From: Tessaracoccus rhinocerotis
GTDB lineage: Bacteria; Actinomycetota; Actinomycetes; Propionibacteriales; Propionibacteriaceae
Assembly: GCF_007197885.1 (NCBI RefSeq)
Contig: NZ_VKKG01000003.1
Coordinates: 1 to 64,000 of the forward strand
Direction: 5' to 3'
Length of the DNA stretch: 64,000 nucleotides
In this document: one piece after another, positions 42,260 through 50,919 of the stretch
Layout: every line of letters starts with the position of its first letter
How positions within the stretch are numbered: the stretch's first letter is position 1
Notes under the pieces: model-generated
What the model was told of the DNA's origin: nothing
Seen by the model: the letters and a program-made list of their open reading frames with translations, nothing else
Database searches by the model: none
Program-made: the position numbers and the translations under genes

Positions 42260-44941
42260 ATGTCCGCACAGCTGTACGCCCTTGGTCGCTGGTGCTTCCG
42301 CAACCGGCTCAAGGTGATCGGAGTCTGGATCGCCCTGCTCGTCGTACTCGGTGGCACCGCCGTCGCGCTGGGGCCGAAGTTCAGCAGCACCTTCGAGATC
42401 CCCGGATCCTCCTCGCAGGAGGCGCTCGAGAAGCTCTCCATGACCTTCCCGCAGGGTGCGGCCATGACGGCGACGGCGATCGTCGTCGCACCGGAGGGCA
42501 CCGACATCGCGGACCTCCGCACCGAGATCGAGCAGGGCGTCTCAGACCTGGCCGGGCTGGAGGTGGTGGACAACGCCACCTCGCCGTGGGACGAGTTCGT
42601 CTCGGGCCAGGTCTCCGAGGACGGCACCGCCGCGATCATCCAGCTCCAGCTGAACGTGACCGAGACCCCCACCGACGCCGAGCTCGCCTCCATCACGGAC
42701 GCGGGGGAGAAGCTGCAGTCGCAGATGCCCGCCGGCACCGAGGTGGCCATGGGTGGCGAGGCGTTCAACATCGACGTCCCGGCGCTCAGCATCATCGAGG
42801 CCATCGGCCTCGTGGTGGCGTTCATCGTGCTGTTCGTCCTGCTCGGCTCGCTCGTGGCCGCTGGGCTGCCGCTCATCACCGCCGTCGTCGGCGTCGGCGT
42901 CGCGATGGGCATCATGCTGATCTTCTCCCAGGTGGCCGACCTCAACTCGGTCACGCCGCTGCTGGCGGTCATGCTGGGCCTGGCCGTCGGCATCGACTAC
43001 GCGCTGTTCATCCTGTCCCGCCACCGCGACCAGCTCCGCGACGGCATGGAGGTGGAGGAGTCGGCCGCCCGCGCCGTCGGGACCGCCGGGTCCGCCGTCG
43101 TGTTCGCCGGCGTGACCGTGTTCATCGCACTGCTGGGCCTCGGCGTCGCCGGCATCCCGTTCCTGACCGTCATGGGCGTCTTCGCCGCCCTGACCATCGT
43201 GTTCGCCGTGCTGATCGCCCTCACCATGCTGCCCGCGTTCATCGGGCTCGTGGGCGAGCGCATGCGGCCGAAGCCGCGCAGGAGCACGAAGTCGCAGGAG
43301 GAGCCCGAGGCTCCCGGGAAGCGGGGCGGGCTCTTCGCCTGGTGGGTCGGCGTCACCACCAAGCACCCCGTGGTCACGATCGTCGCGGTCGTCCTGTCCC
43401 TCGGTGCCCTCACCATCCCCGCCGCCGGCATGCAGTTGTCGCTGCCCAACGCCGGGCAGAACGAGCCGGGCACCCCCTCGCGCGTCGCCTACGACCTGAT
43501 CGCCGAGCACTTCGGCCCCGGCTACAACGGGCCCCTCGTGGTGACCGCCGACATCATCGCCTCCGAGGACCCGCTCGGCCTGGTCGAGGAGCTCAAGGCC
43601 GACATCCTCGCCCTCGACGGCGTGGCCGGCGTCCCGCTCGCGACCCCCAACCCCAACGTCGACACCGCCCTCATCCAGGTGATCCCCACCACCGCCTCCG
43701 ACGACGCCGCCACGGCCCTCGTGGTGGAGGACCTGAAGCGGCTGGGCGAACAGTGGGAGGACGAGCTCGGCGTCTCGACCGCCGTCACCGGCTACACCGC
43801 CGTCCAGCTCGACGTCACCGCCAAGCTGTCGGCGGCGCTGGTCCCGTTCGCCATCCTCGTGGTGGGCCTGTCGATGGTGCTCCTCGCGGCCGTGTTCCGT
43901 TCCGTGTGGGTGCCGGTGAAGGCCACTGTCGGCTACATCCTCAGCGTCGGGGCGGCCTTCGGTGCCTCGACGCTGGTGTTCAACGAGGGCTGGCTGAAGG
44001 AACTGGTCAACCTCGAGCGCGGCATGCCCCTGATCAGCTTCCTGCCAATCCTCGTGATGGGCATCCTGTTCGGCCTCGCGATGGACTACGAGGTGTTCCT
44101 GGTGTCGCGGATGCGCGAGGAGTATGTCCACGGCAAGTCCGCGATCGAGTCCATCCGCGCCGGCTTCGTCGCCTCCGGACCCGTGGTGATGGCAGCCGCC
44201 CTCATCATGTTCGGCGTGTTCGCGTTCTTCGTGCCCGAGGGCATGGGGCCGATCAAGCAGATCGCCTTCGCGCTCGCCGTCGGCGTCATGGCGGACGCGT
44301 TCCTGGTCCGCATGACCCTGGTCCCCGCCGTGCTCGCGCTGCTCGGCGACAGGGCCTGGTGGCTGCCGAAGTGGCTGGACAAGCTGCTGCCGTCCTTCGA
44401 CGTCGAGGGCGAGGTCCTGACCAAGAAGCTGGAGCTCGCGAACTGGCCCGGCGACGGCAGCCTGCTGCACGCCGACCAGATCTCGGTGGAGGGCGTCGTG
44501 GACCCCATCAGCCTGAAGGCTGTCCCCGGCAACGTGATTGGCATCGCCGGACCCCTAGGTGCCCGCACCGGACTGGCGCTCGCGCTCAGCGGCCGGCTCG
44601 CCGTCACCTCCGGCCGCGCCCGGGTGGTGGGGGAGCTCGTTCCCGAGTCCGCGTCGCTGGTCCGGCGTCGCACCACCTACGTCGACCTCGCGGTCGTCCC
44701 ATCACCCGTGGCCGCGCTCGAGGGCATCGAGCCCCGCGCCGGCACCGTGGTGTTCGTCGACTCCGTCGACGTGGTCGCCTCCGAGGCCGAGAAGCAGGCG
44801 CTGGGTCGCCTGGTCGAGGCGGCCCGGGGCGGCGAGTTCGCGCTCGTGGTGTGCGCCGGGAACGCTGCGCACCTCGAGGAGACCAGACCGGACGGCATCG
44901 TCACCGTCACCGAAGCCGCACCCGTAGGGAGCAACGCATGA
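42260..44941 (+). CDS. MMPL/RND-type transporter with a degenerate ABC-ATPase-like C-terminal domain
   Basis: 893 residues. Two RND halves: membrane segment near 17-38, outside loop, five segments about 175-345; then the second set about 370-705, with GLAVGIDYALFILSRHRD and GLAMDYEVFLVSRMREEYVHG as the proton-relay/linker motifs of MmpL proteins. The last about 169 residues (725-893) are not MMPL: PGNVIGIAGPLGARTGLAL resembles a Walker A in ABC context with the Lys missing, and TVVFVDSVDVV a Walker B remnant. AAGG ribosome site before ATG 42260. Cotranscribed with the YhgE/Pip gene (ATGA overlap). Probably exports a lipid or drug. Confidence 0.9.
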   Translation: MSAQLYALGRWCFRNRLKVIGVWIALLVVLGGTAVALGPKFSSTFEIPGSSSQEALEKLSMTFPQGAAMTATAIVVAPEGTDIADLRTEIEQGVSDLAGLEVVDNATSPWDEFVSGQVSEDGTAAIIQLQLNVTETPTDAELASITDAGEKLQSQMPAGTEVAMGGEAFNIDVPALSIIEAIGLVVAFIVLFVLLGSLVAAGLPLITAVVGVGVAMGIMLIFSQVADLNSVTPLLAVMLGLAVGIDYALFILSRHRDQLRDGMEVEESAARAVGTAGSAVVFAGVTVFIALLGLGVAGIPFLTVMGVFAALTIVFAVLIALTMLPAFIGLVGERMRPKPRRSTKSQEEPEAPGKRGGLFAWWVGVTTKHPVVTIVAVVLSLGALTIPAAGMQLSLPNAGQNEPGTPSRVAYDLIAEHFGPGYNGPLVVTADIIASEDPLGLVEELKADILALDGVAGVPLATPNPNVDTALIQVIPTTASDDAATALVVEDLKRLGEQWEDELGVSTAVTGYTAVQLDVTAKLSAALVPFAILVVGLSMVLLAAVFRSVWVPVKATVGYILSVGAAFGASTLVFNEGWLKELVNLERGMPLISFLPILVMGILFGLAMDYEVFLVSRMREEYVHGKSAIESIRAGFVASGPVVMAAALIMFGVFAFFVPEGMGPIKQIAFALAVGVMADAFLVRMTLVPAVLALLGDRAWWLPKWLDKLLPSFDVEGEVLTKKLELANWPGDGSLLHADQISVEGVVDPISLKAVPGNVIGIAGPLGARTGLALALSGRLAVTSGRARVVGELVPESASLVRRRTTYVDLAVVPSPVAALEGIEPRAGTVVFVDSVDVVASEAEKQALGRLVEAARGGEFALVVCAGNAAHLEETRPDGIVTVTEAAPVGSNA

Positions 44942-47754
44942 GGCCCGAAAGCATCAACCCCGGCCACAAGGTGGGCTGGCCCGCGCTCGTCGCGCTGGTC
45001 CTGGTTCCGCTGCTCGCCGTCGCAGCCCTGATCGGGCTGGTGAACGGAAGCAACGAGGAACGGGTCCGGGCCGCCGTCGTCAACCTCGACGAGGCCGTCA
45101 CCGTCGGGGACCAGTACATCCCCATGGGCCGGCAACTGGCCGCCGCCATCATGGACCGCGAGGGCTCCAACATCTCGTGGACCCTCGCTGACGAGGCCAA
45201 CGCCACCGCAGGCCTCGCCTCCGGTGAGTACGCCGCGGTGGTGACCATCCCCCAGGAGTTCTCCGCCGCAGCCACGTCCTTCAGCGAGAACGACGCCTCC
45301 GTCGCCCGCCAGGCGCGCATCGACATCACCATGTCGGACAACGCCCCCGTCACTGACGCCCGCGTCGCCGAGGAGATCGCCCGGATCGCCAGGGAGGGCA
45401 TCAACTCCACCCTCACCGAGAGCTACCTGGACAACGTGTTCATCGGCTTCAACAGCGTCGGCGACCAGTTCGGGGAGATCGTCGACGGCGCCACGCAGCT
45501 CTCCGACGGCGCCACCCAACTGGCCGACGGCACCGGTGAACTCGCCGACGGCACCGGGGAGCTCGCCGACGGCATGTGGCAGCTCGCCGACGGCGGGACG
45601 CAGCTCGGCGACGGTGGCGAACAACTCGCCGACGGCGCCGACGAGGTGGTGGCCGGTGGCTCGCAGCTCTCCGACGGCGGCTCCGCACTCGCCTCCGGAA
45701 GCTCGCAGCTCACCGCTGGCGGCTCCGAGCTGGCAGCCGGCGGGACCCAGGTCGTCGACGGCGGCCGCCAGGTGGTCTCCGGCGGCAGCGCCCTGGCCGC
45801 GGGTGGCGACCAGCTGGTCTCCGGCGGCAGCACCCTCGCCGCCGGTGCGGAAGAGCTCAACCAGGGAATCGGCCAGTTCGCCGACCAGGTGCCCGCGCTC
45901 GTCGACGGCGTGGGCCAGCTGGTGGCGGGCGCCGAGCAGCTCCTGCCCGGCATCCCCGAGTACACGGCCGGCACCGAACAGGTCGTCGGCGGGGTCTCCG
46001 AGCTGCAGGCCGGGCTGGACCAGGCCATCGCCGGGCTCGACGCCGGGGGCGAGACCCCCGACCTGACCCAGCTCGAGGAACTCGGGAGCGGCGCCGAGGC
46101 GATCGGCGCCGGCGTGCAGGGCCTCGCGGGCGGCCTGCAGCAGCTGGACGGTGCCCTCCGGGGCTACGCTTCCGGCACCATCCCCGCGCCCGACCAGGTG
46201 CAGGCCATCCCGGGCCAGATCGCGGCGGGGTTCCCCAAGTGCCCGGTCGAGGACCCGGTCGAGGACCCGGAGACGTGTGCGCTGCTCCAGCAGTACTTCA
46301 CAGCGGGCGCTACGGCCGGAGTCAAGGCCGGCTTCACGGCCGGGGTCGGGACCGCCTCCGCCGCCCTGAACACCCCGGACGAGAGCGGCGCGAGCCTCCT
46401 CGGCGGCGCCACCGCGCTGGCCGACGAGTCGGCCCCGTTCTTCGACGGCGTCGCCCAGCTCGCCGAGCAGCTGCCGGCCCTCGTGGAAGGGGTGCCGGCG
46501 CTCCGCGACGGCCTCCAGCAGATCTCCGACGGCATGGGCCAACTCGTCGACGGCGCCCAGCCGCTCGTCGACAACGCCGAGGCGCTCGGATCCGGGGCAA
46601 CCCAGCTCCTGACCGGCATGCAGCAGCTCGACCAGCAGCTCGCGGCCATGCCCGCCGGCGTCGACCAGCTCACCCAGGGCGTCTCGTCCTTCGCCGACGG
46701 TGTCAGCCAGTACACCGAGGGCGTGGAGACCTACGCCGACGGCGTCAGCCAGTTCGCCGACGGCGTGGGCACCTACGCTGACGGCGTGCGCACCTACACC
46801 GAGGGCGTAGGCACCTACGTCGACGGCGTGGACACCTTCGCCGGCGGCGTCGGGCAGTTCGTCCTCGGCGTCGGCCAGTTCAACGACGGCGTGGGCCAGT
46901 TCGCCGACGGCGTGGGCACCTACGTCGACGGTGTGGACCAGTTCGCCGACGGCGTCGTGACCGCCGCCGACGGCACCGGTGAGCTCGCCGACGGCGTGGT
47001 CCAGCTCGACGACGGCGCCCAGCAGCTCGCCGACGGCGTCGACACCTTCGCCACCCAGCTCGACGAGGGCGCCGACCAGGTGCCCAGCTACTCCGAGGAG
47101 GAGCGCGAGGCGCTCTCCACCGTCGTTGCCTCGCCGGTGGCGGGCACCGGAGCGCTCACCGAGAACAACTCCGTCGGTCTGGCGGCACTGCTGCTGGTGG
47201 CGGGACTGTGGGTGGTGGGACTCGCGTCCTTCGTGATCGCCCGGGCGGTGCCCACCGACGTCGTCAGCTCGGGGGCGTCCAGCATCTCGCTGTGGTGGTC
47301 CGGCATCGGGCTGCCGTCGGCGCTCGCGGCAGGTCTGGGTGCCGTGCTCGGGGTCGTCGGCTCGCTCGCCGTCGGGCTCGGGTTCGGTCGCGCGCTCGGA
47401 CTGGTCGTGCTGCTTGCCGGGCTCGGGGTCTCCTTCGTGCTCGTGAACCACGCCCTCGCGGCGTGGCTCGGCAACATCGGCCGCGGCATCTCCGCGCTGC
47501 TGCTGGTGGTCACGGTGGCGCTCGGCGTCACCTCCACCCTGCCTGGCTGGGTGGAGTCCGTGGCCACGGTCTCGCCCGTCCACAATGGTCTGTTGCTGGT
47601 CCGCACCTGGATGGCCGACGGTTCCGGGACGGTCGGCCTGGTGGGGGTCGCGGTGCTCGTCGCGGCGATCGCGTTCGCGCTGTCCTACCTGGCCATCGCC
47701 TCGCGCCGCCAGCTCACCGTCGACCAGTTCCGTCGCCGGGTGGTGGCCGCCTGA
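44938..47754 (+). CDS. YhgE/Pip-family membrane protein with long D-G-x repeats
   Basis: 938 residues. One N-terminal membrane segment (about 17-37), an outside domain of the YhgE/Pip type (AVVNLDEAV...YAAVVTIPQEFSAA), then a very long repeat region (about 180-720) of short units such as LADGxxQLxDG and FADGVGTYxDGV, predicted to be a long helical or coiled rod. A Cys-bearing island (KCPVEDPVEDPETCAL) splits it. Five C-terminal membrane segments follow (about 740-920). The family includes the phage-receptor YueB and T7SS component EsaA. It is coupled to the MMPL gene and lies 136 bp before the WXG-type cluster. Confidence 0.9.
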   Translation: MRPESINPGHKVGWPALVALVLVPLLAVAALIGLVNGSNEERVRAAVVNLDEAVTVGDQYIPMGRQLAAAIMDREGSNISWTLADEANATAGLASGEYAAVVTIPQEFSAAATSFSENDASVARQARIDITMSDNAPVTDARVAEEIARIAREGINSTLTESYLDNVFIGFNSVGDQFGEIVDGATQLSDGATQLADGTGELADGTGELADGMWQLADGGTQLGDGGEQLADGADEVVAGGSQLSDGGSALASGSSQLTAGGSELAAGGTQVVDGGRQVVSGGSALAAGGDQLVSGGSTLAAGAEELNQGIGQFADQVPALVDGVGQLVAGAEQLLPGIPEYTAGTEQVVGGVSELQAGLDQAIAGLDAGGETPDLTQLEELGSGAEAIGAGVQGLAGGLQQLDGALRGYASGTIPAPDQVQAIPGQIAAGFPKCPVEDPVEDPETCALLQQYFTAGATAGVKAGFTAGVGTASAALNTPDESGASLLGGATALADESAPFFDGVAQLAEQLPALVEGVPALRDGLQQISDGMGQLVDGAQPLVDNAEALGSGATQLLTGMQQLDQQLAAMPAGVDQLTQGVSSFADGVSQYTEGVETYADGVSQFADGVGTYADGVRTYTEGVGTYVDGVDTFAGGVGQFVLGVGQFNDGVGQFADGVGTYVDGVDQFADGVVTAADGTGELADGVVQLDDGAQQLADGVDTFATQLDEGADQVPSYSEEEREALSTVVASPVAGTGALTENNSVGLAALLLVAGLWVVGLASFVIARAVPTDVVSSGASSISLWWSGIGLPSALAAGLGAVLGVVGSLAVGLGFGRALGLVVLLAGLGVSFVLVNHALAAWLGNIGRGISALLLVVTVALGVTSTLPGWVESVATVSPVHNGLLLVRTWMADGSGTVGLVGVAVLVAAIAFALSYLAIASRRQLTVDQFRRRVVAA

Positions 47755-47890
47755 CCGGTTTGGCCGCGCCCGCGTCGCCGGGTTGCCTTCGAGCCTGACC
47801 GGGGCAGACCGACGCCCTCGGGACTCCCGGTCTGACCCCGGCGGTTGCAATACTGGCAGGGTGCGTTTCGAAGGATCGGAGGTGTGGCCC

Positions 47891-48583
47891 ATGAGCCCCG
47901 AGGACGTCCAAACCGATGACCTGGACCCGTTGGCCCCCGTCATCTACGGTGACGAACCGGTCGAGGAGACCCTTGAAGAGGACGCGGCCGACGGTGGGGT
48001 CTCGGACTCCGACGGCATCGTCCGCGTCTGGCTCGAGGACGGACGGCTCTCGAAGGTCCGTGTCTCTCCCACCTGGTACACCCGGCTGGGCAAGCGGACG
48101 CTGACCGAGTGCTTCTCGCAGGCCCTGCGCATGGCCAACGCAAACGCCTCGGTCGGGGTGGTGGAGCAGCGGCAAGCGCCCAGCTTCGACGACGTCGACT
48201 TCTCCGGCCTCCCGCGCTTCAACAACCGGACGTTCGCGGTCATGCAGAACCTGGTTGCGGACGCTGAGCAGCGCTGGGACGAGGCCATCGAGCGCTACCG
48301 GTCACGGCCCCGCACGGAACCGGGCACGGTCGAGGGCCGCTCCAAGGGAGTCACCGTCGCCCTGAACGGTGCCGGGCTGGCCCAGAGCGTCACGTTCGAC
48401 GAGAAGTGGCTGGACTCGGCCCAGGCGGGGACCATCTGTGACCACGTGATGGCGGCCGCGGAGAACGCCTACGCCAAGCATGTCCCCGGCGACGACGACC
48501 GGGACGAACTCAACGACCTCGAGGACGAACACCGGTTCCTGATGGCAACCCTCAAGGCAATGCTCAACCCGAAGGAGCGATGA
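47891..48583 (+). CDS. YbaB-like double-domain protein, module A
   Basis: 230 residues from ATG 47891, with GGAGG 8 bases upstream; GTG at 47861 is a weaker alternative. Two similar halves: residues 41-85 (GIVRVWLEDGRLSKVRVSP.W...L....L......A) and 149-195 (GVTVALNGAGLAQSVTFDEKWL...A), each like the YbaB/EbfC fold. A conserved DFSGLPRFN (103-111) lies between. The acidic N-terminus DDLDPLAPVIYGDEPVEE is shared with the module B paralogue at 51570. It may be a chaperone or DNA-binding protein for the WXG proteins that follow; the role is inferred. Confidence 0.7.
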   Translation: MSPEDVQTDDLDPLAPVIYGDEPVEETLEEDAADGGVSDSDGIVRVWLEDGRLSKVRVSPTWYTRLGKRTLTECFSQALRMANANASVGVVEQRQAPSFDDVDFSGLPRFNNRTFAVMQNLVADAEQRWDEAIERYRSRPRTEPGTVEGRSKGVTVALNGAGLAQSVTFDEKWLDSAQAGTICDHVMAAAENAYAKHVPGDDDRDELNDLEDEHRFLMATLKAMLNPKER

Positions 48584-49986
48584 TGACTGATCCCAAGGAT
48601 CCCTGGTCCGAGGTGGAGCGCCGTGCCGCCGAGAGTTCGGTGGCCGGCGTGACGGCGGACAGCGACGACAGCCTCGACGACGGTGAGCTCGGCGAGGCCG
48701 CCATCAACCCGAACGCGCAGGGCGGCAAGGGCAAGGGCGACAAGAGCGGCATGATGCCGCCGATGATGATGGGCGGAGGCCGCGGCGGCGCCGCAGGTGC
48801 CACGGGCGCGCCCGGTGCAGGCGGCGGCGTGATGGACGCCGGCGCGATGGGCGGCGCCAACGCAGTCGGTGCGGCCGGTGCCATGCGCGCCCCGGGCCTG
48901 GGCAGCGGCGTCGGCGCCGGTGGGGCCGGTGGTGCGGGCCTCGGCGGCGGTCTCGGCGCGGGCGGCACGGGAGTCGGCGGCGGCGGCGTGATGGCTGCGG
49001 GCGCCGGACCCGGCGACGTCAACGGTGACGGCCTCGAGGACTCCTACGTCAGCGGCGGCATCGACCTGGACGGCGACGGCGTGGCCGACGTCGACTTCGA
49101 CGGCAACGCCATCGGCTCGGGTGCCGGTGGCACCACCGGCGACGTCGACGGGGACGGCATCGCCGACCGCCAGGTAGTCGGTGGCATCGACACCGACGGC
49201 GACGGCATCGCCGACGTCGACCACAACGGCAACCCCCTCCCCGGCACCCCGGGCTACCAGCCGCCAGGCGGCAACGGGTCCGGCGTCCCCGGCCCCGGGG
49301 ATCCCGGCTACGTGCCGGGTCCCGGTGAGCCGGGCTACGTGCCGGGTCCCGGTGAGCCGGGCTACGTGCCGGGTCCGGGCCAGCCGGGTTACGTCCCGGG
49401 TCCCGGCGAGCCCGGCTACGTCCCGGGTCCCGGCGAGTCTGGCCACGTCCCCGGTCCCGGCGGCGGCACGAGCCCCGGCCCGGGCACCGGTGTCATCGAC
49501 CCGGGCACGGGCGGGACCGGCCCGGGCACCACCAGCCCCACCGCGCCGAGCGGTTCGGGCAGCACCTCGGGCGGAGGCTCCGGGAGCGGCTCCGGCGGCG
49601 GCATCTCGGCGGGCAGCGGTGGCGGCAGCGGCTACGGGTCCGGCACGGGCTCCAGCCCCACGGGCTCGAGCAGCGGGAGCGTGTCCGGGTCCGACGGGTA
49701 CGTCGCGGATCCCGAGGCCCTGCGCAAGGCCGCCAAGGAGTGGAACACGCTCTCGGCCGAGATGAAGAGCGTGCAGTCCCAGTCCACCACCGTCAGTGAG
49801 TTCGGACTGGTGAAGCAGGTCCAGCCCTCGCACACGAAGCTCTCCAGCGCGGCCGCCAACTGGTCGGGCGGCGCCAGCGCCGAGTTCGATTCGCTGACCG
49901 GCAAGCTGACCAGCGCGGCGGGTGGTTACCAGGCCACCGAGGAGAACAACGCCGCCATGACCAAGTCGATCGACCAGGGAGGCTGA
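48583..49986 (+). CDS. Gly-rich WXG100-like secreted-type protein with Ca-binding and nonapeptide repeats, module A
   Basis: 467 residues. The ATG at 48583 is best placed after AAGGAG; the ATG at 48580 overlaps the previous stop. Residues 1-50 are acidic and conserved with the 52250 paralogue; MMPPMMM lies at 57-63; then Gly/Ala-rich linker; residues 145-217 hold four DxDGDG-type calcium-binding loops; 236-293 six copies of a nonapeptide around GYVPGPGEP; Ser/Gly linker to about 370; a helical hairpin 372-467 with WSG (Trp427) and YxxxE (Tyr449-Glu453), the ESX motif and export signal. Probably exported by a type VII system encoded elsewhere. Confidence 0.7.
   Translation: MTDPKDPWSEVERRAAESSVAGVTADSDDSLDDGELGEAAINPNAQGGKGKGDKSGMMPPMMMGGGRGGAAGATGAPGAGGGVMDAGAMGGANAVGAAGAMRAPGLGSGVGAGGAGGAGLGGGLGAGGTGVGGGGVMAAGAGPGDVNGDGLEDSYVSGGIDLDGDGVADVDFDGNAIGSGAGGTTGDVDGDGIADRQVVGGIDTDGDGIADVDHNGNPLPGTPGYQPPGGNGSGVPGPGDPGYVPGPGEPGYVPGPGEPGYVPGPGQPGYVPGPGEPGYVPGPGESGHVPGPGGGTSPGPGTGVIDPGTGGTGPGTTSPTAPSGSGSTSGGGSGSGSGGGISAGSGGGSGYGSGTGSSPTGSSSGSVSGSDGYVADPEALRKAAKEWNTLSAEMKSVQSQSTTVSEFGLVKQVQPSHTKLSSAAANWSGGASAEFDSLTGKLTSAAGGYQATEENNAAMTKSIDQGG
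49303..49461 (+). repeat. 27-bp tandem repeat coding for GYVPGPGEP-like nonapeptides
   Basis: About six tandem units of 27 bp inside the module A WXG-type gene. The third-codon positions vary between copies, so the protein repeat is selected and the array is not a simple slippage product. It forms a Pro/Gly-rich extended stalk. Confidence 0.85.
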
Positions 49987-49988
49987 AC

Positions 49989-50912
49989 ATGCTGCCGGTG
50001 CAACAGATGGTGAGCAACGTCATGAAGGCGCTCGGGCAGGCCGAGCAGGCCGCCGCGGGGAACTACGAGTACTCCCAGGCGCGCGAGGAGATCTCCTCGC
50101 TGCGCGCCGCCGTGAACGCAGCCATCCAGCAGGACGAGGCCGAGGCCTCGAGCTTCTGGACCGAGCTGTCGCGGCTCGGGCGCCACACGTTCAACTACTT
50201 CTCCGAACGCCAGCGTTTCAACCAGCAGGCGGCGCAGGCCAAGGCCTCCGCCCTTGCGGCGCTGGCCCAGGTGGAGAACTTCTGCAACAGCAACGTCGCC
50301 CCGCACGCGAACGTCCCGGCTCGACTGACCTCGGACGCGGCCGAGTGGACCATGCGCTCGCGGCAGGTGCGCGCCATGTACAACCGGGCCAAGCGCCTGA
50401 CCAACGTGGAGGGCTGGTCCGGTGAGGCGCGTGAGCAGTACTCCGCCGCTGCAGCCGTCCAGGCCAATGCGCTCAGCGAACTGGAGGGCGTCATGGTCAG
50501 CACCGCTGCGGGCGCGGGCGCCGGGGCGACGCTGAACCGGGCGATCTTCTACGTGGTGGGCAAGGCCGTGCGCGTGGCCACCTCACGGATCAAGTCGGCG
50601 CCGGGCAGCAACGGTGACCAGTACTACCTGCGCACCGCCACCGCCACCAACGAGTGCCGCAGTCTGCTGTTCGAACTCGCAGGCGCGGTCAGTGGCAAGG
50701 TCGCTGCCGGCTCGGCCAACGCGCTGAGCTCGGAGCTCGCAAAGACCATCACGCTGCCGAACCTGCTGGAGGTGGGCTCCTGGCCCACCGGCACCAGCGC
50801 GGCCGGGCGGGCCCCGGCCAACACCGGCGACACCGTGGACCCCGATGGTGGTTCTACCAACCTGAACACCGGCGGCGGCAGCGGCGGCGGCACTCCCGGC
50901 GTGGACCTCTGA
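49989..50912 (+). CDS. Long helical WxG-motif protein, module A
   Basis: 307 residues, mostly helical, no signal peptide. Helices around 8-95 and 112-180 with the turn EGWSGEAREQY (Trp143) form an ESX-like hairpin; VAPHANVPARL before it and NRAIFYVVGKAVRV after it recur in the 52986 paralogue. A Gly/Asn-rich tail (about 280-307) is low complexity. ATG at 49989, 2 bp after the preceding stop, with AGGGAGG upstream. It is likely a partner of the WXG-type protein before it, as a co-secreted pair. The family is not known to me. Confidence 0.65.
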   Translation: MLPVQQMVSNVMKALGQAEQAAAGNYEYSQAREEISSLRAAVNAAIQQDEAEASSFWTELSRLGRHTFNYFSERQRFNQQAAQAKASALAALAQVENFCNSNVAPHANVPARLTSDAAEWTMRSRQVRAMYNRAKRLTNVEGWSGEAREQYSAAAAVQANALSELEGVMVSTAAGAGAGATLNRAIFYVVGKAVRVATSRIKSAPGSNGDQYYLRTATATNECRSLLFELAGAVSGKVAAGSANALSSELAKTITLPNLLEVGSWPTGTSAAGRAPANTGDTVDPDGGSTNLNTGGGSGGGTPGVDL

Positions 50913-50919
50913 GGCAGGG

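Noticed and set aside
44677-47943. A 1088-codon open frame on the minus strand opposite the YhgE/Pip gene
   Set aside because: It mirrors the D-G-x repeat codons of the plus-strand gene, has no domain or ribosome site, and the plus strand has a clear coupled gene.
49303-49461. Possible CRISPR array
   Set aside because: Units are 27 bp without spacers, in frame, and encode a Pro/Gly nonapeptide repeat; no cas genes.
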